64,000 bases of DNA from Mangifera indica (lineage: Eukaryota > Streptophyta > Magnoliopsida > Sapindales > Anacardiaceae), in NCBI RefSeq assembly GCF_011075055.1, contig NC_058141.1, forward strand, positions 18,361,639 through 18,425,638, in the 5' to 3' direction. Under the pieces are notes generated by a model that saw nothing but the letters and a program-made list of their open reading frames with translations, did not search any database and was not told where the DNA came from. Position numbers and translations under genes: made by a program. Shown in pieces: positions 24,809-36,575 of the stretch (its first letter is position 1; each line of letters opens with the position of its first letter).

Positions 24809-25159
24809 ATGGCTGGATATGCTTCAATTAGATATGGGGAAAATTGGATAGAAAAGGGTGATAATGTTATAAAATATGTTGGAGGTAATAGGAAATTGAT
24901 TTAAATTCCAGAACACACATCATTCGAAGAATTAATCGAAATAGTGAGCGACAAGTGTAATATAGATCGACGGATATTTAACATTCAGTTGAGTATGAAA
25001 CCGAGGCATCTCGACGACGGTGCTCCGATAAAAATTTCGAATGATGAGGATGTTGAGGTTCTTAACGGCCTATCTAACCTCTTTAAAGAATGTGTTTCAG
25101 TTTTTGTTATAACTACAGTTACTGATGAGTTATATTTAACGGGATTAATAGATGTATAA
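24809..25159 (+). pseudogene. MuDR-type transposase N-terminal (PB1-like) fragment
   Basis: Reads ATG...GGNRKLI, then TAA at 24902-24904. It continues in the same frame as IPEHTSFEELIEIVSDK, then IDRRIFNIQLSM and ISNDEDVEVLN, up to a second stop at 25157-25159. This arrangement is typical of the short N-terminal domain of plant MuDR transposases. A candidate leader exon with a donor (GAG/GTATTT, near 24286) and an acceptor (TTGTAG at 24792-24797) precede it. The zinc-binding and DDE catalytic regions that should follow are absent; the next sequence already belongs to the opposing gene. It is dead because of the in-frame stop and truncation. Confidence 0.75.
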
Positions 25160-25186
25160 TCAAATAATTCAGATATAACATTTATT

Positions 25187-27182
25187 TCAAAATGACGTTC
25201 TAATTACATGAACCATCGTATGAGGTGCTATCGAGAAAACCTCATGCGATGATATATAATCGCTAATATCAACAGCCAATATCATATCTTCTCGGGATGG
25301 TCTCTCATCAAATAACCGACGCTGTAATAATTTTAACATATTAAAATTTATTTCAAAAGTAACATTATTAAAATACTAGAAGCAGTTAACACTCACATCG
25401 ACAACAGGTGGAGACGGGAACGTGAAAGCCCCTGTCGATAGTCTGTCACCATCGTCCCGAGAAGGTTGTAATATAATTTACAATTATTATAAGATTACAG
25501 ATGATTGCGTATATAAATAGATGAAATATCTTATAAAATATTAACTTTTTTACCTGTCCGACAGTATCTGTGTGGTGATGAGAGTGTCCGACCTCCGTAC
25601 GAGTCGTCGTATCCACTATACGACTCAATCTATCCTCCGTAAGAGTCATCCTACCCTCGATGCGACTAAACCTATCCTCCATCCTAGCCTCTAATCCAGT
25701 AAGTCGATCTAAGATAAGATTTCCCCATCGAGCCAATGCAGCATCAAAGTGATGAATGGAGAAATCTGATCCAGTGGTAGGAGGATCATCTGATATCTGC
25801 TCAGTGGTAGGGGGCATAGGCATGGGATCTAGTGATATGTTCTCGGTGGTAGGGGGTCTAGGCACGAGATCCGATGATATGTGCTCCTCGATAGGGTCAC
25901 TAATCGGGCATGTGGGAGGAGGCTGAACACAAGCATCAACAGGATGAGGGGCAACGATCGGAGAACTAACGTCACGAGGACTCGATGGTGCATCTCCTGA
26001 CACCGAAGGAGATCGACTATCCGACACCCCTGTATATCGGACAATATCCTCATACCACTCCGTATCTCTCTCAACTGGAGATAAATCTAATGAAAAATTA
26101 ACATCATCCTACAAAATATTTATTTTCAGTATTCATTATTGTTATATCTAGAGTATTTGTTAATACTTAATAAATTAGTACTTACTGAATCTCCAGTGAA
26201 GATAGCTGAGATAGAATCCCATCCCGGAATATCCTTCGTGTGCCATCTCAACATCCGGGCGGCTCCCACATACGGCGACATATCTACCCATCGAAATAAA
26301 GAGTCCAGCGTCTCGTAAATCCAAAACTGCAATATCAATATAAATCGATTATTGTATATATTTACAATCATATTAAACTAATTTTATTTTAAACTTTCAT
26401 TTTTTGTTTGAATTAATAAATATCATAATTACCTGAAACGCTAATGGAAATCCCATGATACCATACTGCTTAAGCGAATTTTCTTTTTTCTTTTTCGGAC
26501 CGGAATCCATAGAAATTCGGGAGATGTTATCGCATATAGAGCGATATGTCATCTGCCATACTCGTACTCCCCACGGGTATGCATTAAACCCATCCAGATG
26601 ATCAGCTAATTGTAATATCTTCTGGGGAATTGTTTTCCTCAAGTCACTCCCTAACAACCCCATGTGAAGATAAAACAATAGTGCTAACTTAACTGCATCA
26701 GTATCATCCTCCCCCTACGGTCTCTGCTGGAAAACACGACTCAGATCAGCATATGTAACTGATTTACACCTGTGAAAATATGTCTGGAGGATCCGATCTG
26801 TGGCCTTCGATGGAATGTAGAGGTCGATATCTACTAAATGACTGAATCGAAGGCCTGTCATAATAGCAAACTCATATGCACTGAATCTGACATCCACGTC
26901 ATTAACCCGAAACCATAACTCCTCTCCCGAAGTCACCTTATTTACCGCTCGAAGGATGAAGGAATGTATTAGGACCCCACTAAATCGACTATCCTTCAAC
27001 TCTAGGAAGTGTCCGAAACATGTACGCCAAAACATTTGTAATTGTCTCTCTGTTAATAATTTTTTTATCACGGCTCCAACATCTCTATATCCACATGTAG
27101 TAACTTGAGCCTTGAAGTGTTTTTCGAGAGGAAATCGCAGTTCATCTCTGCTTTCGTCTCTTTTTCTCTTTTGTACAACTCT
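25187..27182 (-). pseudogene. DUF1985 (Ulp1-like transposon protein) gene, disrupted
   Basis: Candidate exons 27182..26433, 26326..26186 and 26108..25554 join in phase 0. They are followed by about 25464..25398 and 25326..25187. The first encodes a DUF1985-like domain (FPLEKHFKAQVTTCG, TERQLQMFWRTCFGHFL, YEFAIMTGLRF, YPWGVRVW, GFPLAFQ), continued by FWIYETLDSLFRW. Then comes a proline/threonine-rich spacer and a segment of RMEDRFSRIEGRM heptad-like repeats. An amber codon interrupts the frame at 26717..26715 (QQRP-stop-GEDDTDAVKLAL). The acceptor before the fourth exon lacks AG. The C-terminal Ulp1 cysteine-protease domain with its H-D-Q-C residues is absent, so no SUMO-protease activity is expected. 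Confidence 0.78.
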
Positions 27183-27454
27183 CTGTATGAAAATTAAATT
27201 ACAATTATATTAAATTTATATAAATTTTAGGGAATAAATTATTCAATTCTATACATAGAGGCCTTATTCGAAAAAACAGATATCAAATTCGAATTCTACA
27301 CGTCAAAAAACCTTAAGATGGTTAAATTTCAATTTGATCCCATATAAAAAATATCAAAAAAGCCTTAAAATTTAATAGAATTACATTCTGCCCCCTGATT
27401 CCAACAAGAGGAAACGCATGCTATTAAACTTCTGGAAAACCGCAATTTGCCCCA

Positions 27455-27735
27455 CCACGCGAATTCGCGCGTCAACCGTGCGAATTTGTGAGTCAACTGC
27501 ACGAATTCGGGGGGTTGACCGTGATTTTGCCAGCCCACAAAGTTTTCCAATTTATACTATGCCCCACCACACGATGAAAATGCACATTTTCACCCCCAAC
27601 CACACGATTCCGTGTAGTCCATGAAGTTTGAAAAGTTCAAAACACCTCCCCGTCTACACGAATTCTGACCACACGAATTCGTGTGGTCACTGCGCCATTC
27701 GCGTGGTGACTGTCGAATTCGTGTGGCCACATTTC
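27455..27735. repeat. cluster of CACGAATTCGTG-type palindromic motifs
   Basis: At least nine variants of CACACGAATTCGTGTGG or its halves are scattered over 280 bp, often followed by GTCAACC or GTCAC. A perfect 22-bp palindrome spans 27667-27688. The cluster lies within the right subterminal part of the Mutator-like element and includes several EcoRI cores (GAATTC). Confidence 0.7.
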
Positions 27736-28184
27736 ACCTTTCAAACTTCGTTTTTCAAACTTCATTTCAACAACAATCAACTCTACACCTAATTTAACAT
27801 AAAAGCCCTAACATAATTCATCAAAATCAGCAAACAATCAAGCATTTTCTTCGAAAATTTCTAACCGTAAACCCTAACGCAAAACACCCAAATTTCGCAT
27901 CAAATCGCTCAAATCGTGAAATGAAATGCATAAAGAGATGACAAAGGTTGTTTTACTAACCTTTTTGTCCATCGTCGTTGTCGAAAACGTCGGAAAAATC
28001 ACCAGATGAAATCGGAGTTGCCGAGTGTGCGAATCGTGTGTTCAAAATTTTCAGTTTCGTGTGTTTGGCTGTTGTGCGCGTGGTTTTGGACGATTTTGAG
28101 TAGAGGGGTATTTTCGTTTAATGTTAAGATTTAGGGATAATTTTCTTTAGCCCTTAATCTTTGGGGCAATTATTTTAATTTCCC

Positions 28185-28942
28185 TTAAAAAAATCCTAAT
28201 TTTTGAGTGTGAGTGAAACCAGAGAGGTGCGGAATATGAAACTGTACTTGAAGTTTAGATCCAATCAAAAGGTTGAACAGTAAAAAGAGAAAGAAACGGC
28301 AGTCGTACAACACTTTCATATCGTTTCTTGGGCTACCCGTTTTCACTGCTATCGAGATTTTGTATGCCAATTTCTCTTCTCTTATTATATTTCGGCCTTC
28401 TTTAATATTTTAAGCAGATACTTTTAACTCTGGAGTTAATGGAACAATAAAAAATGAGAGAGAACTGTGAAGTGAATTCAATCCATTTTCACCATGAATA
28501 AATGACGAAGGATTGTTTTTGTTCGACGGAGTTCTCGTCAAGAACCCCAGGTGCCCGAACGCCTTAAATCACTTTCTTGTTTGACTCGTTTCTACTTTAT
28601 ATTTTTTTGTTAAGGGAGAAATATTACTTATTACCTCTTTATTATCGTCTTTTATATTTTTCCCCGCCAATGCTTTGTTTAATATGCACTCATCTGTCTG
28701 GATATATTATTGTTAGTTTTGATCTATGAGTTTTACTTTCAAAATGTTTGTTTTTTCCTTTCTTATTACCATGGGTTGGTGGGATTGTTTGGGGCCTGTG
28801 TTTTTGGTTCCTTTCTTATGGTGGACTGATTACGCGCATTTTTAGGCATTAATATGTTTCTGATTCATACTTTTAGGAACTTTTGGGACATTGCCTAAGG
28901 TTACTGAGAGATGAAATGTTTTGGAATAGGTGAGTCTCATTG
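28185..28942. other. intergenic, upstream of the WD40 pseudogene
   Basis: No gene seen. Part of it may be the ancestral promoter and leader of the WD40 pseudogene that follows. Confidence 0.3.
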
Positions 28943-31900
28943 ATGGGGAGCTTGAGTGAAGAAGATGATCAGTTCTTTGACACCGTGAGGACTTGTCCAC
29001 TGTATCTGATTCGGGGTCCGATAGTCCAGAACATATGGACTCTGATTTTGGGGTAGTTAATACCTTGCCCAGTAGTTTGGGATATGAAATTTGGATTAAG
29101 AATCCAAGCAGCATTCATGAACGGCGTGATAAAATTTCTAAAATGGATGGATTTATGTGTAGATCAAACAGGGAGGGATAATCCTGGAAATGGAATTAAT
29201 TCTTGTGACAAAGTTGACGTAGAGACTGATAGACTCACTAAGAGTAGTGAGGCAGTGAGGCAGTACTAGGATCATCCGATACTGATGATGGGTTGTTGTC
29301 TAGTCAGTCTTCATTGTCATGCTGCTTGGGCGATGCTAGGGAATTGCTTGATGGGCCAAGAAAAAAGAATTTTGTATGTCGATTTAGGAATTTGGATGAC
29401 GGGGCAGAATTCAATGTGGATGAAAATGGGCAGGATGGTAAGCTAGGGAGACTTCGTGAAGTGGGCCAAACCGTTTACTTACTTTGGAGGAGTTTGAGAG
29501 GACTCTTGGCTTATCCCCCTTGGTTCAGCAAGTGATGCTGAGAGATGTCAAAGAAGGGGGCAATCTGAGAGCTGTGAGAAAGCAAGTAAAGAAGAGGTGG
29601 CTGAGAAGACTAGGTTCTGCAGCCTGCATTGTGGATGGTTGTATGATAGCCAATGATTCCTATTCAATTACCAGGGCAAGGACTCGAAAAGTTAGGGTTC
29701 AACCTCAAAGAAAGCAATCAAAGGAATTGTCAGCTCTTTAGATGGAACAAGATATACAGGCCCATGAGGGTTCAATCTTAACAATGAAATTTAGTCCCGG
29801 TGATCAATACCTAGCAAGTGCTGGTGAAGATGGCTTAGTGTGTGTGTGGCAAGTGGTGGAGTCAGAGAGATCAGAGGATTTTGAAGCTGCTGATTATGAT
29901 CCTTCATGTGAGTACTGCACCATGAATAACCTTTATGAATTTGTTCCTGTTTGCATGGATAAAAAGAATAAGGGTAAACTGAAGGGTGTACGGAAAACAT
30001 CAGACTCAGCTTGTGTCATTTTTCCCCAGAAAGTTTTTCAAATACTGGAGAGACCAATCCATGAGTTACGTGGACATTGTGGTGAGGCCTTAGATCTCTC
30101 ATGGTCAAGGAATAAGGTTAGTGCTTTCTCACAAGCAATTCACTTCTTGTTCTCTGAAACATATTTGGGCATCTAATTACCTGTAATGTGTGCAGTATCT
30201 CTTGTCATCCTCTGTTGATAAAACTGTTCGCCTGTGGCAAGTGGGATGCAACCAATGCCTCAAAGTATTTTCCCACAATAATTATGGTACATCCTTTGCT
30301 CCTTGTTGTAGTTTCTTGAAAGCTATTTCTGGTGTAAGTATACAAGGTACTGTTGACTGATAGCTTGTGGCATTTTAATCTTGTCCCTTTTTGGTTTTAA
30401 TTTTGTGCTACCATGCGATACAGTCACGTGTGTTCATTTTAATCCTGTGGACGATAATTACTTCACTAGCGGTTCAATAGATGGGGAAAGTATGTATTGG
30501 GCAATTTCTGATTGCCAGGTTGTTGACTGGACTGACATCACTGAAATAGTCACAGCTATTTGTTTTCGTCCTGATGGAAAGTTATGGCGAACTTTTTCCT
30601 TCATTATTTCCTTAGAATGATAGCTTAATGTCTGCAATTATAATGGTTTTCGGTATACTATCTTCTCCTTTCATGCAGGGTACAGTTGTTGGCTCCATGG
30701 CTGGCAATTGTCAATTTTATGATGTCTCAGGTACATGTTTATTACCCAGCCTGTTCTCCTGTAACAATTAATGTCTGGAGATTCAAATTATTCTTTTGCT
30801 CTTTTTTCCTTATTTGAACGTGAGAAGCTTCAGCTTGTTGCCTGGAATTTTTGGCTGTATTCTTGTGAATTAATATTTTAAGCTTAATTTTTGAGTAATT
30901 TAATTGTGTTTATGAATTGAAATTTTTACCAAAAGTGATCATGGAACCTCAGCCTTTGCTTAAGTTATTTTCTTTTATATGGATCTTTTTGAAGAGGAGG
31001 AAGATGAAAGGATTCCTAATATCTGTGATTCCTATATCTAACTTGTGCTAAATAGACTTTGGAGCTGTTTCTGCTGCATGGAATCTTTTGATTCATGTTT
31101 GAGTTGTAATCTTAGTGGATTACCTGGATATTTATTGTTATATACTTGAGCTGTGATTCTGGTTGTTATATAGTCGGATTTTCTATTTGCCCAAACCACA
31201 TATGATTTCCATTGAAACTCATGATGGATGTGTATTTGAAAGTTGATAGGTTAATTCATATTATGATGCAGGGGGTTGCTTTGGTGAACACTAAATGGTC
31301 TTTTTTGCATGGATCAGATAGCCTACAACTGTATGCTCAAGTATGCTTACAGAGTAAGAAGAAATCTCCATGAAAGAGGATAACTGGTTTGCAGGTGATC
31401 TTTCTCATCTGTTTTATCTTATGGCATATTTGATGTGCGTGTTCTCAAGCTTTTCTTATTGCTTGTTGAATATTTTACAAAGTGATGATATAATCTGTGC
31501 AGTTGTCTCCTGCTACTCAACTAAAATGATGGTCACTTCTGCTGATTCACAAGTCCGAATTCTTCATAGTGTAGATACAATCTGCAAATTCCAAGGTTGG
31601 TAATTATTTCCTTATTTTAATGTCCTTTAGTCAGGTATGGTTCACTGAGTAGCTTTTGTGCAAATATAGTAGGTTTGTCTGTTTGTTAGCTTACAGACTC
31701 TTCATAAAATGTTCATGGCCTCAGGCATTTTTTTTTTTTTTTGGGGTAAACCTTGGCAGTATGAAGGATTTCTTTTTTCTCTTGCAGCAATTGTTTGATA
31801 TAACAGAGAATGTGCATTCTTATTGCAAAATAGACAACCTTATTTTCTTTGTATATGTCTCTTTGGACCATTAATGCTTTAGTCAACATCTTTTCCCTAT

Positions 31901-32547
31901 GTAGCTCTTGAATTTCCTCTTAAAGCCTTTTACTTTTTTTCAGGCCTGCATAACTCTGGGAGTCAGATATCAGCATCATTCACCTCAGATGGGAGGCATG
32001 TTGTCTCAGCAAGTGATGACTCAAATGTCTATATTTGGAATTATGTTAGTCATGATGGGCCTGTGCTCCAAACTAAGAAAATTTGGTCATGTGAGCACTT
32101 TTTCTCAAATAATGTGTCTGTTGCCATTCTCTGGTGTGGGATGGCATGTGGGAACTCCATCTTATCAAGCTTATCAGGAGCCTCTGCACCCTTTGGAGTT
32201 CCAGATAACTTACAGGGATGCGGGAACATAGGTCACAGCAACCAGAGTTGGGTGTGAGTTCTCAATGCAAATTACCATTCTCTTCTCCTGAACGTTTTCT
32301 GCTGAACCCCAGAATACTTTCCAAGTCCTTGCCCGGGGGATCTGCAACCTGGCCTGAGGAGAAGCTTCTCTCTCCAAGCTCAATGGTTGTATCGACTGCA
32401 ATGCATAAATCCTGGTGCAAGTTTCTCAAGACATCTTTCAAAAGCCCTCATGGTTCTCCCCATGCATGGGGTCTGGTTATTGTAACAGGTGGTTGGGATG
32501 GACGGATCAGATCATTCCAGAATTATGGATTACCCATACGCCTTTAG
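28943..32547 (+). pseudogene. WD40-repeat protein gene, disrupted by stops and frameshifts, introns retained
   Basis: Starts ATG-GGG as MGSLSEEDDQFFDT. It is then recognisable in alternating frames: STVSDSGSDSPEHMDSD, GYEIWIKNPSSIHERR, FLKWMDLCVDQ, LEEFERTLGLSPLVQQ and REVKEGGNLRAV-like segments. WD40 blades follow, such as [37 protein letters not shown] and SADSQVRILHSVDTICKF. Frameshifts fall near 28985, 29120 and 29500; in-frame stops are TAG 29739-29741 and TGA 31371-31373. Exon edges (for example AAG/GT at 30115, 30197-30286, from 30422) are still splice-like, so this is a decayed gene or duplicate and not a retrocopy. Intact relatives are plant WD40 proteins of about 700-800 residues with an N-terminal acidic region. 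I do not know their function. The end given is that of the last recognisable frame (GGWDGRIRSFQNYG). Confidence 0.88.
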
Positions 32548-32592
32548 ACGTAAACTTTGACTACCTATTCTTAAACTGGATTTTCAGCTGCA

Positions 32593-32813
32593 ATCCCCAC
32601 CAGAGCAAATCCTGGATGGAATAGGTAAACATATGAATGAGCTCTATGCATACCATGTTAAAAGGCAATCCTGGTTCTTTGGCACGAGGTTCATAGGCAC
32701 CTGAAATCCCACCAGAGCAAATCCTGGATGGAATAGGTAAACATATGAATGAGCTCTATGCATACCATGTTAAAGGCAATCCTAGTTCTTTGGCACGAGG
32801 TTAATAGGCACCT
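32593..32813 (+). repeat. tandem duplication with a 112-bp period
   Basis: 32593-32705 and 32706-32813 are nearly identical (CCACCAGAGCAAATCC...TTGGCACGAGGTT-ATAGGCACCT) with only a few single-base differences. The repeat sits directly at the 3' end of the WD40 pseudogene. Confidence 0.92.
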
Positions 32814-33505
32814 ATAGGAGTTTTACAATAGAATCAGATGTTCATTTTTACAGTATTAGGTTGGTATAATATATGGGTGGTTTAAATGTAATTATACCAT
32901 TATTTGATTTGTTTATGTAGAAATAGCCCCATCTACCTGTCTCGACAGAAGGATCATACCCCATCTGGTTTAGATATGGATTGATTTAAGAAGGGAGATA
33001 TTCTGTGGGGACTTTTAAAGATGATATATTATAAAATGAGAATGAATGAGGAGAAATAAGAGAAGGGAATAGTGGGGATGCTTTCCTCATTGTATGTTAG
33101 TTGGGTGGTTGAATGGTTAGTGTCTAGTGGTGCATTTAGCCTGTTGCCCATGTGCTCGGGCTGTCACTGGAGTCAATTGTGTCCGTCCACCATTCTGTTC
33201 GGGTTTCATAGCCACAAACACCCGTTCAGGTACGGCTGCAGCTACTGTAATGAGTCATTCTATCCTTAAATATATTACTTTTCGAAAGGAAATATTTGTT
33301 ATTATTTATTATTTATTTATTCTCAGCGATACAGTACTGGACTTGAGATATTTTAGTGTGAAGTATCATAATTATTTTTTAATTAAAACTAATATTCATA
33401 AAACTAGATTTTCGACAACTGGGTTGTCTTTTTGGCTGTAAAATATTAAAAATTCAAGTTTTTGTAATTTCTTAATAGTGATAGAACATTCTAAAAATTT
33501 ATTAA
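32814..33505. other. intergenic, no gene seen
   Basis: 33060-33270 is less AT-rich and opens two overlapping short frames (65 and 104 codons). Neither has recognisable motifs. Confidence 0.3.
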
Positions 33506-34276
33506 GGCCAAAGGATTTATTTCCATCCAAAGTATCTTATTTTTTCAAATTTTTACTTCTTAATTATGAAAATCTCAAATACCCATTTATAAGAAATCAA
33601 GTCCATTAGTTTTAAGAACAAAATCATCTTTTCATTTGTAATATTAAAAAAAAAAAATCTTTTTACCTCCTCAAAACTCTAAAAACTAAAAGTTTACACT
33701 CTATGTCAAGTTTTTAAAAAATGATATTTTTTCTTTAGGGTTTAGTTTTTAATCCCTAAAGTTAAATTTGACGCTAGCATCCCCGACAAAGATTTTTCAA
33801 CGTATTATTAAGTTCCTATAGTCTCTTTCTCCTCCTCTGAAACATCAATTGATAAAAAATCTCGTTTAAAAAGACAAAGACAAAGACAAAGATCTTGTCT
33901 TTGTCTATTAAGATGATTATCTTCCTTGACGTCTTTTTTTCTTTTAGAAAGACAAAGAGTTTCGTCTCTTTAGTTTCATTCGATTTTGATTAGGTATTCA
34001 ATCAAGAGAAGAGAGATCGTTAGAGAGAGAGGTTGTTGACATTGATGCTGAAGTTTGAAAACTAAACCTACGATGGAAAATATTAATTTTTTAAAATTTA
34101 GTTTATAAGAGAAATAGTTAATTTTTAAGATGTAGGAAAGAAAAAAATAAAATTTTAAAGAGTTAAAATTTTATTAATTTTAATCACCTATAAATAGATG
34201 AATATGATTTTTAAAATAAAAAAAAAAAACAGCGTAAGATAATAAGGCACTTTGGATGAAAAATACCCTTATGGCC
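33506..34276. mobile_element. non-autonomous Mutator-like element, GGCCAAAGG family, 771 bp
   Basis: The left end GGCCAAAGGATTTATTTCC is mirrored by the right end (GGATGAAAAATACCCTTATGGCC region). It is flanked by a perfect 9-bp target duplication, ATTTATTAA, at 33497-33505 and 34277-34285. The interior has hairpin-like GACAAAGAC/GTCTTTGTC repeats around 33870-33970. No coding capacity. The 9-bp duplication and long inverted repeats point to Mutator-type transposition. Confidence 0.88.
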
Positions 34277-34404
34277 ATTTATTAATATTATTATTGTGGT
34301 TGGTTTAATTCGTGAGATCAAACGATAAGAAACCTCAAATGTCACATCATCACGAGGTTCAAATTCTAAATAAATTTGGCCATCTTTAAAATGGTTTTTT
34401 TTGG

Positions 34405-35132
34405 GGCCAAAGGACTATTTCCCACCCAAGATATGCTTATTTTTCAAATACATTTTTATTAATTTTGAAAATCCTTTTTACTTATTCATAGACCGTTAAA
34501 TTTAACTAAGCCCCTTAGTTATATTATTTTTTCTGTTAAACTTTAAAAATTAACAATTTTTCCTCACCTCAAGTTTTCAAAAAACTAAATTTTTCTCCTA
34601 ATGTTTCCAAATCTTTAGATTCTATTTTTTCGATGACAACTAACGATCTTTAAATATCTATTCTTTCTTTCTAATGGCTCCTCCTTCCGATCATATATCT
34701 CTCGAAGTCATGTGGCATTATCGTCAATGAAGACGACGCTTCTTTGTCTCGATGAAGACGACTCGTCTTCATTGACGACAATGTCTAGGAGGGGAAGACG
34801 ATGCACGGTCAGAAAGAGGAGACGTCGGGGAGAAAGAGACATCGCCTGAAGATCATCGATCATTATTGAAAATTCAATCCGAAAGTTTGAAAATCCTAGA
34901 GAAAAAAATATTATTTTTAAAAACTTGGATTGGAAAAAAATTATTAATTTTTAGAGTTTAGGAGAAAAAATTAAATTAAATTAAAGTTTATTTTTAATAT
35001 TACAGATTAAATAATAATTTTATCCTTAAAATTATTTTTTTAATAGTCTATAGATAAATAAATTAAATTTTCAAAATTAGTATAGGGGATCTTAAAAAAA
35101 GCATACCTTGGGTGGGAAATAGTCCTTTGGCC
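34405..35132. mobile_element. non-autonomous Mutator-like element, GGCCAAAGG family, 728 bp
   Basis: Its ends are the best preserved of the family. The left end GGCCAAAGGACTATTTCCC and onward is matched almost base for base by the reverse complement of 35095-35132 (GCATACCTTGGGTGGG, then GTCCTTTGGCC). The interior (34720-34870) has GAAGAC/GTCTTC hairpin repeats and a block shared with the copy at 41506 (GCACGGTC-GAAAGAGGAGA...ATTCAATCCGAAAGTTT). The flanks match at only about 7 of 9 bases in a T-rich context. Confidence 0.85.
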
Positions 35133-35554
35133 CTTTTTTGTTTTGTTTACTTCTTCTTCATCTTCTTCTACTACTTTTTGTGTGGTGATAATTGAAGGCG
35201 ACTTTGCAGAGAGCCTAAGGGGCAGAGAGTGCCCCTTAGTTGCATTGTCAATGTCAAGGCATTTGTTGTCTTATGCATGCCTTAATGAATAATGGCCCAC
35301 ACTAAATGTCCAGAACCAGAACTTCGCAGTTTCTAAATGTCCACGTATCACTAACCATTTTTCTAACTATGGGAATCTTGTCTCGCTCGATCTACGCAAC
35401 TCAATTTCAATTTGGTCAATGAATCAGCAATGTCTTCCCTTATTTGGGGCAGGAAAATGAGGATTTTCTTTTTATTAAATTTGGAAACATGTCCACGTGA
35501 AGTGAAAATAATAAATTTTATATGTAATTTTATTAATAAAATTATAGATATTTA

Positions 35555-35690
35555 TTATATATATATAAATAGGTATATATCATTAAATAATTAAATAATT
35601 TTAAGTTAAAAATAAAATAATATTTAATCACATAATGATATATCATATATATATTTATATATAAAAAAAATAAATACATATATTATTATT
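35555..35690. mobile_element. copy of the small palindromic MITE family
   Basis: TATATATAAATAGGTATATATC and the AATAATTTTAAGTTAAAAATA core are followed by the mirrored ATAATGATATATCATATATATA. About 135 bp, no coding capacity, edges approximate. Confidence 0.5.
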
Positions 35691-35854
35691 CTAATTTTAT
35701 TTCATTTGGGTGCAGGAATATCATAATGATAAAAAATTAGATCCATCAAGTGACATAAAAGTTATTTGAAGAAGTGATCAGTGGAATATGAGTTTCTTTT
35801 TATTTTAAATAATTAAATAATTTTGTATTAAAAATGGCATATATTTTCAAAGAA

Positions 35855-36010
35855 TAGTATTATATGCATAATTTTTATGTATAAATAAAAATATGTTATC
35901 ATATGATTAAATAATTGAAAATTAAAGATAAAATAATACATAATTATTTGATAATATATTATTATTTATATAAAAAATTATACACTAAATTATGTATATA
36001 ATATTATTGA
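35855..36010. mobile_element. copy of the small palindromic MITE family
   Basis: The left arm (AGTATTATATGCATAATTT, then TATGTTATCATATGATTAAA) is mirrored by TAATTATTTGATAATATATT and AAATTATGTATATAATATT. It has the usual AT-rich core (GAAAATTAAAGATAAAATAA). Confidence 0.6.
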
Positions 36011-36424
36011 TATCCAAAATAGAGGTGTTTAAAAGGGTTTTTAACTTGCTTGTTACTTTGATTATTATTATTAAAAAAGATAATGATTATTTTTCATCCA
36101 TTTATTTTGATGAATGACAACTTTTTTCATTTCAAATTTTATATACTTTTTCACTTTTTGTTAAAATTCAAGCATTAATTTTAATATTTAGAAAAGTATT
36201 TATGTCAATTTGTTATATATATAAATATTATATAGTTAATATAACTTACATTTCTAAAATATAAACAAAATAATTTTTTTATTAACTTAAATATTTACCA
36301 CTTAAACTCATATTTTTAATAGAAAAATCAAAACCTTAAAATATAAATTTAAAATTAAAGCAATTACTGATGATAAATAACTTTGGCAATGATTACAATA
36401 GCATCGAAAGTGTACTATTCATCT

Positions 36425-36575
36425 TAAATCATGCTATCTTAGTATGATTTTGGATAAAATCATAATATTTTAGTATGATTTTGAATGAATCATGCTATCT
36501 CATAGTAATTTTGGTTTAAGGTGTGATTTCTATTGAATCATACCATCTCAATATGACTCGGTCAGAATCATAACG
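36425..36575. repeat. short diverged tandem repeat (about four units)
   Basis: AATCATGCTATCTTAGTATG, AATCATAATATTTTAGTATG, AATCATGCTATCTCATAGTA and AATCATACCATCTCAATATG follow each other with spacing of roughly 30-47 bp. The units are imperfect. Confidence 0.6.

Larger units (their letters stand above)
23923..28184. mobile_element. decayed Mutator-like element carrying a MuDR fragment and a DUF1985 gene
   Basis: The outer arms form imperfect inverted repeats of about 85-100 bp. The left arm (from about 23923 and again from 24058) matches the reverse complement of 28100-28184, sharing blocks such as GGGAA...AATTTACC, CTTAAATTAAAG and TTTAAACGAAAAT. Inside are a + strand MuDR N-terminal (PB1-like) fragment and, tail-to-tail, a - strand DUF1985 gene of the kind found beside transposases in plant Ulp1-carrying MULEs. 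The transposase catalytic region is missing. I could not identify a target-site duplication, so the limits are approximate. Confidence 0.72.

Noticed and set aside
33072..33441. Overlapping short frames (65 and 104 codons) after the WD40 pseudogene
   Set aside because: No motif, composition not coding-like, and two frames of equal merit overlap.
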